Part shown: piece after piece, positions 53,804 to 62,574 of the stretch | Position numbering within the stretch: the stretch's first letter is position 1 | Layout: every line of letters begins with the position of its first letter | NCBI GenBank assembly: GCA_016795325.1 | Contig: JAEUHY010000015.1 | Location: forward strand, 310,001 to 374,000 | Source of the DNA: Planctomycetota bacterium | GTDB taxonomy: Bacteria > Planctomycetota > UBA1135 > GCA-002686595 | DNA: 64,000 nt | Direction of reading: 5' to 3' | The notes under the pieces: generated by a model | Database searches by the model: none | Told to the model about the DNA's origin: nothing | The model's input: the letters and a program-made list of their open reading frames with translations, nothing else | Program-made: the position numbers and the translations under genes

Positions 53804-55533
53804 ACGGGCACTCTGCGTTGCGTCGTGTCTTGGTCGCGTTGTGTTCGTTGTGGCTCTCCGCCGCGCTCCATGCGCAGGACGCGAGTGCGCTGCGCGTCGG
53901 GATGTGGGTGACGGTCAAGGGAACGCTCGTCGGCGAGAGCGAGTTCCGCGTCGAGAAGGTCGAGGTCGGCCCACCGGGCGACGAGAACGTGCTCACGGGC
54001 ACCGTGCAGCGCATGCGCTCTCCGACGCGCTTCGTGTTGCTCGGCCAAGAGGTGCGCGTCGATTCGGCGACACGCTGGCGCGGCATCGCGCCCGGCGACG
54101 TCAGCGGCGTGCGGCTGAAGGTCGAAGGCGACTACAAGAGCAACACCAAGCTCGTGGCCGAAGTGATCTCGCGGCGCGAGCCGGGCCGCGACGCGATCGA
54201 AGGCCGCATCGACTCGCTCAGCGTGGCGGCTGGCGTGGTGCGCATGAAGATCCTGCACTTCGACTGCCGGGCGCCGCTGGACGTCGGCGTGGAGTTCGAG
54301 ACTCCGCCCGAGCAGCTCGAGCTCGCACCGGAGCGCACCTTCACCTTCGTGCCGACCAACCAACGCGACGAGGACGACGCCGTGCGGCGGCTGCTTTCGC
54401 TCGGCGAGGTGCGGCTGGGCGGCGTGCTCGAGTACGAATTCCGCGAGCGCTTCGACCAGGACCTGGACAACGCACGCCCCGACGACCGCATCGACACGCA
54501 GGCCTCGCTGCGCCTCGAGGCGTTCTGGGAGCCGGGCGAGCAGGGGTTCCTGCTGTTCCAGTTGCGCGCGCAGGAGCAGCGGCGCATCGACGAGGACGAT
54601 CCCGACGAGCGGCGCAGCGAGCTGCGCATCGGCGAAGCGTACGGCTACTGGCGCAACGCGTTCGGCTCCGGGTGGGACGTGCAATTGGGCCGGCAGGACT
54701 TCGACGAACGCCGCGAGTGGGTCTACGACCAGGAGCTCGACGGGCTGCGCCTGATCCGTTCGGCGCCGCACTGGCGCGTGGAGCTGTCGGCCACCACGAT
54801 CCTCTCGAATGCAACGCAGGCCGATCAGGACAAGACCAACCTGATCGCCTACGTGTCGAACAACGACTTCGAGCGGCAGCTCGCCGCGTACGTCGTGACG
54901 CGGCTCGACCGGCGCGACGACAGCGCTGCGACGCACCTTGGGGTGCGCGCGTGGGGGCCGATGGCGGGCGGACTCGAAGGTTGGGGCGAGTTCGCGTGGC
55001 TCGAGGGTGAAGACGCCCTCGGCGCCACGCGCCGCGGCCAAGGTTTCGATGTGGGGTTGCTGTGGCCGCTTTACGAGCGGCGCGTGTGGCTGGTCGCCGG
55101 TCTCGCCTGGGGGTCGGGTGCGAACGGCGCCGACGGCACGTTCCGCCAGACGGGCATCGCCGACAACACCGACGCGTTCGGCGGCGTGACGACCTTTCGG
55201 TACTACGGCGAGCTGTTCGACCCCGAACTGTCGAACATGAGCATCGCGACGCTCGGCGTGGGCGCGCGCATCGCGCCGCAGACCTCGCTCGATCTGGTCT
55301 GGCACCGCTACGACCAGGTCGAAGCGCTGGCGAGTCTGGTCGAGACCGGCATCCGCCGCACACCCAACGGCGTGCAGCGCGCGCTCGGTTGGGAGCTCGA
55401 CTTGGTGCTGGGCAGTCGCGCAATTCCGGGACTGCCGATCGAAGCCGTGCTCGGTTGGTTCGATCCGGGCGCGGCTCTGCCGGGCGACGATCCGGCGTGG
55501 GTTGCGCGCGTGCAGGTGCGTTACCAGTTCTGA
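53800..55533 (+). CDS. AlgE-like outer-membrane exporter with N-terminal DUF5666-like domain
   Basis: 577 aa. Signal peptide (VLVALCSLWLSAALHAQ). Residues about 25-190 form a repeated small beta domain of DUF5666 style (WVTVKGTL, LTGTVQRM, LKVEGDY, IEGRIDSL). Residues about 205-577 are a beta-barrel of the alginate-export family, marked by the segment RQDFDERREWVYDQELDG (about 298-315). It ends in aromatic VRYQF, the usual outer-membrane beta-signal. The family forms a selective channel for anionic polysaccharide. It is the last gene of the glycan operon (ATGA overlap), implying a glycan that crosses the outer membrane, and indicates a two-membrane cell envelope. Confidence 0.85.
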   Translation: MNGHSALRRVLVALCSLWLSAALHAQDASALRVGMWVTVKGTLVGESEFRVEKVEVGPPGDENVLTGTVQRMRSPTRFVLLGQEVRVDSATRWRGIAPGDVSGVRLKVEGDYKSNTKLVAEVISRREPGRDAIEGRIDSLSVAAGVVRMKILHFDCRAPLDVGVEFETPPEQLELAPERTFTFVPTNQRDEDDAVRRLLSLGEVRLGGVLEYEFRERFDQDLDNARPDDRIDTQASLRLEAFWEPGEQGFLLFQLRAQEQRRIDEDDPDERRSELRIGEAYGYWRNAFGSGWDVQLGRQDFDERREWVYDQELDGLRLIRSAPHWRVELSATTILSNATQADQDKTNLIAYVSNNDFERQLAAYVVTRLDRRDDSAATHLGVRAWGPMAGGLEGWGEFAWLEGEDALGATRRGQGFDVGLLWPLYERRVWLVAGLAWGSGANGADGTFRQTGIADNTDAFGGVTTFRYYGELFDPELSNMSIATLGVGARIAPQTSLDLVWHRYDQVEALASLVETGIRRTPNGVQRALGWELDLVLGSRAIPGLPIEAVLGWFDPGAALPGDDPAWVARVQVRYQF

Positions 55534-55569
55534 GCGCGCGGCGCACCCGCTTCCGCGGCCTGTGGCTCG

Positions 55570-55584
55570 CCCGCGGAGCGCGGG
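55570..55584 (+). terminator. Short GC hairpin after the glycan operon
   Basis: Six-bp stem CCCGCG/CGCGGG with a 3-nt loop, 37 nt after the exporter stop and just before a TACAGT (55586-55591) that could be a -10 element for the next gene. Without a U-tract it is only a possible terminator. Confidence 0.3.
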
Positions 55585-55637
55585 CTACAGTGACGCTTCG
55601 ACCGCGTACTCGGCAGACGCGCGGCGACCTTGACGAG

Positions 55638-57614
55638 ATGAACACACGTCGTTCGGCAGCGTTGGTTTTGGCCCTTGGCTTCGTACCGCTCGCGTCCTGC
55701 ATCGAGGAGGGCGACGGCACCTTCCTCTACCAGGTGCGCAACACGCGCATCTCCGCCGCGTCGAACACGCCGGTGCTCATCCGCGAGCGCTGGCTGGTGT
55801 TCCTCGGCGACGAGCTCACGACTGGCGCGGGTGGGACGGTCATGAACAACGACTCCGACCGCGCGGACCGCATCCCGGTCGTGGTCGACATGGCCGCGCG
55901 GCGCGAGAACCGCAGCAACATCGCCGCGCGCGAGATCGCGATCCTCGGCAACGAGCTGTTCATGGTGGTCGACGAGACCGAGGACGCGCGCATCTGGAAC
56001 AACGACGGGGACCAGAACGACCTCGTGCTGCTCAAGGCGCCGCTGGCGAACCCGAGCAACGCGACGTTCGTCGACGAGCTGGAGACGGCGGGCGTCGGGC
56101 CGCGCATCGTGGCGACCTTGAGCGGCGGACTGTTCTACATGGAGGCGGCGGACCTCGCCGATCCGCTGGTTGCGCCCGAGACGTCGCTCAACGTGATCCG
56201 CTTGAACGCGGGCGTCGCCGGCGCTCCGACGCGCCTCGCCAACCGCGATGCGGCGAACACCGCGCGGCCCTTCCTCGTCGGCCAGGACGGAGGCATGGTC
56301 TTCTGCGTGCTCGACGAAACGGTCGAGCAGCGCATCCTCAACGGGGATGGCGAGCAGTCGGACGCCTTCGTGCTCGCCTTGGTGAACAGCGAGGACGCCA
56401 GTCCGCAGGTCGCGTCGACTGGACTTGCGATGGCCAGCGGCGGCGCGCCGCTCCGCGCGTTGAAGGTCAGCGCCTCGGACTGGGTGGTGGCGTTCCTCGT
56501 CGACGAAACCGCGCAGGGCGCCGCGTCGCTGAACAACTACACCGGCGCGTTCGCGAGCTGGCGCCCGTCGCACTGCACGGGCAACGACACCGACAACACC
56601 GACCAGGTGCTGCACTTCGTCCGCTACGGACAGTTCCTGACCGGCGAAGCGCCGATCAACACCGGGTTCGCGGGCCTCGACCGCGTGTTGATCAGCCGCA
56701 CCGGCAGCACGACCTGGGTGGCGACGATCGTGCCGGAGTCCGCGGACGGCAACTGCCTCGCGGGTGACGGCGGCCTCAACGACGACGACGACGCCGATGA
56801 CCGCGTACTGCGCTGGATCTCGGTGCGCGACCAGGCTTCGCTCGGCAGCGACTTCGTCTACAAGAACGTGCAAGGGCTGATCGCCCTGGCGAACACGGCC
56901 GGCGGAACGCGCGGCGCGACGGACCTGGGCGGCCGTTTCATCGCCGTGGTCGACGAAGCCGCGGACGAGCGCAACTACGACGGCTCGGCCACCGACAACA
57001 CGCTGATCGGTTGGCTCGATCCCAGCGCCGGCGCCTCGGCGCAGTGGACCTTCGATCACAACGCCAGCGCCGCCGGATTCCAGGGCGCGGGCGCGCGCTG
57101 GATGGGCGAGCAGCCCGACCGCACGCGCGTCGGAACAGGGTTCCAGGAGTCGGTCTTCGGCAACCGCATCAACGCGCGCGACACCGACACGACCGACAGC
57201 GTGCCGACCTTCGTGCGCTTCGATCCGGGCAACGCCAGCGATCTGGACTTCCCCGGCCCGGCGATCGCGATCGACGACGACAACGCTGGCATCGTGATCG
57301 GCGCGGGCATCGCGTTGTTCCGCGTCGACGAGAACGCCGACAACTTCGACTGGAACTCCGACGGCGACCGCAACGACTTCGTGCTGTTCCGCACGCGCGT
57401 CACGACGCTCGCCGACACCTTGGCGGTGAGCACGCTCAACTCGCTCAGCGGGCCGGCGGCGTTCTTCGATCTGGGCCTGGGCCAGGGCGCGACCGCGATC
57501 GGCGCCGCGTTCCTCGCCGACGAGTCCGCCATCAGCGCCGGCAACGCGCGCGACCTCAACGCCGACGGCGACACGAACGATCTCGTGCTGCGTTGGATGC
57601 GGGTCGGCCCCTGA
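55638..57614 (+). CDS. Lipoprotein with repeated DGD (calcium-loop-like) motifs
   Basis: 658 aa. Lipoprotein signal with Cys21 (PLASC). The body contains at least five copies of a motif near D-E-x(4-8)-N-x-D-G-D-x-N-D-x-V-L: NNDGDQNDLVLL, NGDGEQSDAFVL, YDGSATDNTLIG, NSDGDRNDFVLF and NADGDTNDLVLR, each opened by VDE or LDE. The acidic spacing D-x-N-x-D-G-D resembles EF-hand/dockerin-type calcium loops, so a repetitive, possibly propeller-like surface protein that binds calcium is suspected. I do not recognise a named family. It precedes the aminotransferase gene by 8 nt. Confidence 0.65.
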   Translation: MNTRRSAALVLALGFVPLASCIEEGDGTFLYQVRNTRISAASNTPVLIRERWLVFLGDELTTGAGGTVMNNDSDRADRIPVVVDMAARRENRSNIAAREIAILGNELFMVVDETEDARIWNNDGDQNDLVLLKAPLANPSNATFVDELETAGVGPRIVATLSGGLFYMEAADLADPLVAPETSLNVIRLNAGVAGAPTRLANRDAANTARPFLVGQDGGMVFCVLDETVEQRILNGDGEQSDAFVLALVNSEDASPQVASTGLAMASGGAPLRALKVSASDWVVAFLVDETAQGAASLNNYTGAFASWRPSHCTGNDTDNTDQVLHFVRYGQFLTGEAPINTGFAGLDRVLISRTGSTTWVATIVPESADGNCLAGDGGLNDDDDADDRVLRWISVRDQASLGSDFVYKNVQGLIALANTAGGTRGATDLGGRFIAVVDEAADERNYDGSATDNTLIGWLDPSAGASAQWTFDHNASAAGFQGAGARWMGEQPDRTRVGTGFQESVFGNRINARDTDTTDSVPTFVRFDPGNASDLDFPGPAIAIDDDNAGIVIGAGIALFRVDENADNFDWNSDGDRNDFVLFRTRVTTLADTLAVSTLNSLSGPAAFFDLGLGQGATAIGAAFLADESAISAGNARDLNADGDTNDLVLRWMRVGP

Positions 57615-57622
57615 CGGCAGCC

Positions 57623-58525
57623 ATGAGCCTGCAACTGCCCGATCCGCGCAACGCGGACATCTGGGTCCACGTCGGCGGCCGGCTCGTGCCGCGCGCCGAG
57701 GCGAAGGTTTCGGTGTTCGACAGCTCGGTTCAGGGCGGCGATGCGTGCTGGGAGGGACTGCGCGTCTACTCGGGCAAGATCTTCAAGCTCGACGCGCATC
57801 TCGACCGGTTGATGCGCTCGGCCAAGGCCCTGGACTTCGAGCGTGTGCCCAGCCGCGACGAGATCCGGCGCGCCATCTTCGCCACGCTCGAGCGCAACGG
57901 CATGCGCGATGGCGCGCACATCCGGCTCACGCTGACGCGCGGCGAAAAGGTCACCAGCGGAATGAGCCCCAAGTTCAACCGCTCGGGGCCGTGCCTGATC
58001 GTGCTCGCGGAGTGGAAGGCGCCGGTGTACGACGCGCGCGGCATTCGCTTGGTGACCAGCTCCTGGCGGCGCAACCCGCCGATGTGCGTGGACTCGAAGA
58101 TCCACCACAACAACCTGATCAACAACATCCTGGCCAAGATCGAGGCCAACCACGCCGGCGTGGACGACGCGTTGATGCTCGACATCGAGGGCTACGTGTC
58201 GGAGACGAACGCGACGAATGTGTTCCTCGTGCGTGATGGAGCGTTGTTCACGCCCTTCGCCGACCACTGCTTGCCGGGCGTGACGCGCGCCACGGTGCTC
58301 GAGCTCGCGCGCAGGAACGGCATCGAAGCGCACGAGCGGCGCCTGTCGCTCGTCGAGTTCTACGGTGCGGACGAAGTCTTCACGACCGGCACGATGGGGG
58401 AGCTGTCGCCGGTGCTCGAAATCGACCGACGCACGATCGGCGGCGGCGTCGGACCGCTCACGCGCCGGCTGCAGGAGCTCTACCGCGCGTTGACGGAGTC
58501 GGAAGGAACTTCGCTGCCGTTCTAG
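57623..58525 (+). CDS. Class IV PLP aminotransferase (branched-chain amino acid type)
   Basis: 300 aa. Fold-type IV enzyme: N-terminal QGGDACWEGLRVYSGKIFKL segment, catalytic Lys159 in VDSKIHHNN, then the phosphate-binding stretch ISEGYVSETNATN-like (EGYVSETNATNVF) and GELSPVLEIDRR near the end. This matches IlvE/D-amino acid transaminase relatives; branched-chain aminotransferase is the most likely role (reversible transfer between Leu/Ile/Val and 2-oxoglutarate), with 4-amino-4-deoxychorismate lyase or D-Ala transaminase as alternatives. The unusual neighbour is a surface lipoprotein 8 nt upstream. Confidence 0.85.
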   Translation: MSLQLPDPRNADIWVHVGGRLVPRAEAKVSVFDSSVQGGDACWEGLRVYSGKIFKLDAHLDRLMRSAKALDFERVPSRDEIRRAIFATLERNGMRDGAHIRLTLTRGEKVTSGMSPKFNRSGPCLIVLAEWKAPVYDARGIRLVTSSWRRNPPMCVDSKIHHNNLINNILAKIEANHAGVDDALMLDIEGYVSETNATNVFLVRDGALFTPFADHCLPGVTRATVLELARRNGIEAHERRLSLVEFYGADEVFTTGTMGELSPVLEIDRRTIGGGVGPLTRRLQELYRALTESEGTSLPF

Positions 58526-58585
58526 CGTTTCGCGGGCGGCGCTGGGGCACGGAGCCTTGGCGATCCACGGCGCCGCGCAGCGCGG

Positions 58586-58591
58586 TAGCAT
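58586..58591 (+). promoter_or_regulatory. -10-like TAGCAT 9 nt before the second kinase
   Basis: TAGCAT ends 9 nt before the ATG at 58601. A GGAG sequence also lies in that 9-nt spacer and could act as ribosome-binding site if transcription starts further upstream, so the two readings compete. Confidence 0.3.
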
Positions 58592-58600
58592 CGCGGAGAC

Positions 58601-61396
58601 ATGTCAGCCGACGACGCGTTGCTCGAGGAGCTGGTGTTCCAGGTGCTCGAACGCCACGAGAGCGGGGATTCGACCGCGCTCGACGAGCTGTGCGCCGCGC
58701 ACCCGCAGCGCGCGCAAGCCCTGCGCTCGCGCGTCGAATCGCTCGCGCGCAGCGGGCTGGTCGGCGCCAGCGACGCGCTGCCCGAAAGCCTGGGCGAGTT
58801 TCGTGTGCTGCGCCGCTTGGGCCAGGGCGGGATGGGCGTCGTGCTGCTCGCCGAGCAGCCGCGCCTGGCGCGCCGCGTGGCGCTGAAGATGGTGCGCCCC
58901 GAACAATTGTTCTTCCGCGGCGCGCGCGAGCGCTTCCAGCGCGAAGTCGAGGCGATCGCGCGGCTCTCGCATCCGGGCATCGTGTCGATCTACACCGTGG
59001 GAGAAGCGGCGGGCGCGCCGTACTTCGCCATGGAGCTGGTCGCCGGCGCGTCGTTGCACGAAGTGCTGCTGCGCCTGCGCGAGCGACCGGTCGGCGAGCT
59101 GCGCGGTGTCGACCTCGCGCGCACGGTGGCGGCGATCGCGAGCGAGCGCGGCCTGGAGAGCGCTGCGCCCGTGCTGTCCGATCCGCTGTTCGCGGGTTCG
59201 TGGAACGACGCCTGCGTGTGGCTGGCGCGCGAAGTGGCCCAGGCGCTGGAACACGCGCACCAACGCGGCGTGCTGCACCGCGACGTCAAACCCTCGAACA
59301 TCCTGATCACGCCGCAGGGGCGCGTGCTGCTCACCGACTTCGGGCTCGCTTCCACGGCGCACGGTGAGCGCATCACGCGCGAGGGCTCGCAGATGGGCAG
59401 CCTCGCCTACATGGCGCCCGAGCAACTCGCGGGAACGCTCGACGCTTTCGGACCGCGTACGGACGTGTTCGGGCTCGGCGTGACGTTGTACGAGGCGCTC
59501 GCGCTCGAACTGCCCTGGCAGGACGCCGCGGCCGCCGTGCGCCGCTTCGTGCCGTTGCGCGCGCGGCGCCCGAGCATCCCCGCGGACTTCGAGCTCGCCT
59601 GCGCGACGGCGCTCGATCCCGATCCGCTGCGGCGCTACGCGAGCGCAGCGCATCTGGCGCGCGACTTGACCAACCTGCTCGAGCGTCGGCCGATCGAAGC
59701 GCGACCTGTCGGCGCCGCGCTCGCGCTGCGGCGTTGGGCGCAGCGCCAACCGGTCGCCGCGACCACGCTCGTGCTCGGCCTCGCCGCTGCGCTCGTCGGC
59801 CCGCTCGTGTACGGCGCGCAGGAAGCGCGTGCGGCGCGGGCGCTCGCCGCGGAACGCGACGTCGCGCAGTCCAACCTCGCCGCGGCGCTGGACGCGATCG
59901 AACTCACGCTCGAAAAGGTCGGGCACCGCGATCTGCGCGACATCCCGCGCGTCGACAAGGTCAAGCGCGAACTGCTGGAGAGCGCGGGGCGGCTCTACGC
60001 GCAACTGGCGACGAACTCGCCCGACGATCCGCGCATCGAACTGCGTTCGGCGATCGCGCTCGGCAAGCTCGGCCGGCTGCGCCGCGACACGGGCGACGGC
60101 GAGGGCGCGGCGCGCGAGTGGCGCGAAGCCGAAGCCCGCCTGCGTGCGCTGCTCGCGCGCTCACCGGACGACACCGACGTGCTGCTGGCGCTCGGCAACT
60201 TGCTCACCTTCTCGATCGTGCTCTCCAATCCGGCCTCGTCGACGCAAGCGGTGGACGAGATGGTCGCGGCCCTGGAGTTCCTGCGGCGCGCGCGCGAACT
60301 CGAGCCCGACGCGTACCGACCCAACTACGAATTGGCGCGAGGTCTGCTGGGTTTGGCGCATCTGCAGGATCTCCTGCGCCGCAGCGACGACGCCGAGGCC
60401 GCCTGGAAGGAGTCGCTCGCGCTCGCCGAGCCGTTGCTCACCTGGCCGACGGCGGAGCGCGGGGAAAGCGACAAGGACGGCGACCTCGAGCTGTACCTCA
60501 CTGCGCTCGGTCGGCTCAACGTGCTCGCGCAGCGCCGCGGCGAACTCGAACAAGCCAAGGCCCAATACCTGCGCCTGATCGAGCTGTCCGATCCGGTCGC
60601 GCAGCCCTCCGCGTTCCTGCGCCACATGCGCTCGACGACGTTCCAGACGCTGGCCGGTTTCGAGCCGAGTCCCGGTGAGCCCGATCAGCGGGCGCAGTGG
60701 CGCGAGCGCGCGCACGCAGAACTCAGCTCGCTCGCCGCAGAGTTCCCCGGCAACGTCACCTACACCGCGAGTTTGGCGCTCAGTTTCGAAGGGCTCGCCG
60801 AGCACGCTGCGACGACGGGGGACACGGCGCGTCGCCTGGAGTTGCTGGCGCAGACCGAGCGCTGGTACCGACGCCTTCAAGAGCTGTCGCCGCGCGATCC
60901 GCGGGCGGTGCTGCACCTGGGAAACGTCGAAGTGGATCGAGCGCGCGTCGCACGCGCCGCGGGGGACATCGACGGGGCGCGCGCGCGGCTGCTCGCGGCG
61001 CGCGAGCTGCACCGCGAGTCCCAGCGCGTCGCCGGTCGCATCGTCTATCCGCACTACACCGCGCGCTTGCTCAACGAACTGGCCGAACTCGCGCGCACCC
61101 AGCGCGACCATCTGCTGCTCGCCGAAGTCGGCGCGGAGCTCGCGCGCTACGAGGAGGATCGTTTCGTCGGCCAGTACGACACCGCGCAGGTGTACCTGTT
61201 CGCGCACGACGCGGCGCTCCAGGCGGGAGATTCGCAGGCGGCGGGCGAGCACCTCGCGAACGCGCGCGCGGCGCTCGAGTCCGCGTTGGCGGCCGACGCA
61301 GCGCGCGCCGGCGCAGTGGCGAACCTGATCGAGAGCTCTGGCCTCGCGCAGCATCCGTCGATGGCGGAGCTGCTCGCGCGCGCTCAGGGGCGCTGA
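58601..61396 (+). CDS. Membrane-anchored Ser/Thr protein kinase with TPR-like region (second)
   Basis: 931 aa, the same plan as the kinase at 28788. N-terminal helical module (LEELVFQVLERHESGD ... DELCAAHP, about residues 6-55), Hanks-type kinase (about 67-345) with LGQGGMGVVL, Lys of ALKMVRP, HRDVKPSN (about 226) and DFGLAS/APEQLAG, one membrane helix (about 386-407), and an extracytoplasmic helical TPR-like region to the end. All catalytic motifs are present. Its stop lies inside the convergent glycerol-3-phosphate dehydrogenase gene: the two 3' ends overlap by 13 bp. Confidence 0.95.
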   Translation: MSADDALLEELVFQVLERHESGDSTALDELCAAHPQRAQALRSRVESLARSGLVGASDALPESLGEFRVLRRLGQGGMGVVLLAEQPRLARRVALKMVRPEQLFFRGARERFQREVEAIARLSHPGIVSIYTVGEAAGAPYFAMELVAGASLHEVLLRLRERPVGELRGVDLARTVAAIASERGLESAAPVLSDPLFAGSWNDACVWLAREVAQALEHAHQRGVLHRDVKPSNILITPQGRVLLTDFGLASTAHGERITREGSQMGSLAYMAPEQLAGTLDAFGPRTDVFGLGVTLYEALALELPWQDAAAAVRRFVPLRARRPSIPADFELACATALDPDPLRRYASAAHLARDLTNLLERRPIEARPVGAALALRRWAQRQPVAATTLVLGLAAALVGPLVYGAQEARAARALAAERDVAQSNLAAALDAIELTLEKVGHRDLRDIPRVDKVKRELLESAGRLYAQLATNSPDDPRIELRSAIALGKLGRLRRDTGDGEGAAREWREAEARLRALLARSPDDTDVLLALGNLLTFSIVLSNPASSTQAVDEMVAALEFLRRARELEPDAYRPNYELARGLLGLAHLQDLLRRSDDAEAAWKESLALAEPLLTWPTAERGESDKDGDLELYLTALGRLNVLAQRRGELEQAKAQYLRLIELSDPVAQPSAFLRHMRSTTFQTLAGFEPSPGEPDQRAQWRERAHAELSSLAAEFPGNVTYTASLALSFEGLAEHAATTGDTARRLELLAQTERWYRRLQELSPRDPRAVLHLGNVEVDRARVARAAGDIDGARARLLAARELHRESQRVAGRIVYPHYTARLLNELAELARTQRDHLLLAEVGAELARYEEDRFVGQYDTAQVYLFAHDAALQAGDSQAAGEHLANARAALESALAADAARAGAVANLIESSGLAQHPSMAELLARAQGR

Positions 61397-62574
61397 ACGC
61401 GTCCGTCCGCTGCGGGCAGCGGCAGCGTCGCCGTGTCGGCGCGCCGCTCGCGCAGCGGCAGCTGCGGCGCGAGTCGTTCGAGCACCTTCAGCGCCGTGGC
61501 GCGGTAACCCGTCAGTTTTCCGCCCCAAATCGCCACCAGCCGCGGCTGGGCTTCGTCGTCGCAGGTGAAGGTCACGTCGCGCGGCCGCGAGAACGCTGCG
61601 CCCGGCAGCTTGGGCAACACGCGCAGCCCTGCCCAGCTCGCGACCGGCGGCGCGTCCAGGCGCGGCATGTAGCGGCGCACGCACTCGCGCAGGTACTCGA
61701 CCTCGCGCTCGAGCGGCGCGACCAACGCGGGATCGCCGGCGTAGGGCGTCTCGGTCGTGCCGACCATCGTGCGCCCTTTCCACGGGATCAGGAACACCGC
61801 GCGATGGTCGCTCGGCGCCTCGCAGTAGTACACGCCGCGTTCGAGCGCGCCGGGCAGCTCGAGGTGCGTGCCGGCGACGAGCTCGACATCGAACACCAGC
61901 GGGCGCGGCGCGATGCGGCGCTGGACCTGTGCGATCCACGGGCCGGCCGCGTTGACCAGCGCGGCGCACCGGACTTCGCGTTCGCCAGAGGCGCCTGCGA
62001 TGCGCACGAGGTAGCCCGAGTCGTCGCGTTGCGCGGCGAGCAGCTCGCACGGGTGCTCGACCTCGGCGCCCAGCTCGCGCGCGCTGTGCAGGACCGCGCG
62101 CACGAGCGCGGCGTCGTCGGTCTGGCCGTCGAAGTAGCAGAACACGGCGCGCAGATCGTCCGTGCGCAGCCCGTCGAGCTCGTCCCACTCGCGCCGCGGC
62201 ACGCGCCGGAACAGATCTTCGCGACCCAGTCCGCCGAGCGCTGCGTACAGCGACAGTCCGGCGCGGATCTTCCACGGCGCGCGCGTCGTAGCGCCGTAGA
62301 CCGGAATGAAAAAGGGCGTCAGCTTCACGAGCTGCGGCGCGACGCGCAGCAGGATCTCGCGCTCGCGCAAGGACTCGCGCACCAACGCGAGTTGGAGCGT
62401 CTCGAGGTAGCGCAGGCCGCCGTGGATCAGTTTGCTCGAGCGACTCGAAGTGCCCGCGGCAGGCGCGCGCGCTTCGACCAGCAGTACGGAATAGCCCGCG
62501 GCGGCGGCGGCTTGCGCGACGCCCGCGCCGTGGATGCCGCCGCCGACGACCAGCACGTCGACGCGCTCGCTCAC
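61384..62574 (-). CDS. glpD: FAD-dependent glycerol-3-phosphate dehydrogenase (short form)
   Basis: 396 aa from a GTG at 62574. The N-terminus has the dinucleotide motif VLVVGGGIHGAGVAQAAA and the GTSSRSSKLIHGGLRYLE segment typical of GlpD. Further family marks are FFIPVYG, ALVNAAGPW, FLIPWKGRTMVGTTETPY and IWGGKLTGYR. It oxidises glycerol-3-phosphate to dihydroxyacetone phosphate and passes electrons to the quinone pool at the membrane. Usual GlpD proteins have 500-550 residues; the C-terminal helical domain is missing here. Start codon overlaps the stop of the phosphodiesterase gene (GTGA), so the two are co-translated. Confidence 0.88.
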   Translation of the reverse strand: MSERVDVLVVGGGIHGAGVAQAAAAAGYSVLLVEARAPAAGTSSRSSKLIHGGLRYLETLQLALVRESLREREILLRVAPQLVKLTPFFIPVYGATTRAPWKIRAGLSLYAALGGLGREDLFRRVPRREWDELDGLRTDDLRAVFCYFDGQTDDAALVRAVLHSARELGAEVEHPCELLAAQRDDSGYLVRIAGASGEREVRCAALVNAAGPWIAQVQRRIAPRPLVFDVELVAGTHLELPGALERGVYYCEAPSDHRAVFLIPWKGRTMVGTTETPYAGDPALVAPLEREVEYLRECVRRYMPRLDAPPVASWAGLRVLPKLPGAAFSRPRDVTFTCDDEAQPRLVAIWGGKLTGYRATALKVLERLAPQLPLRERRADTATLPLPAADGRVQRP

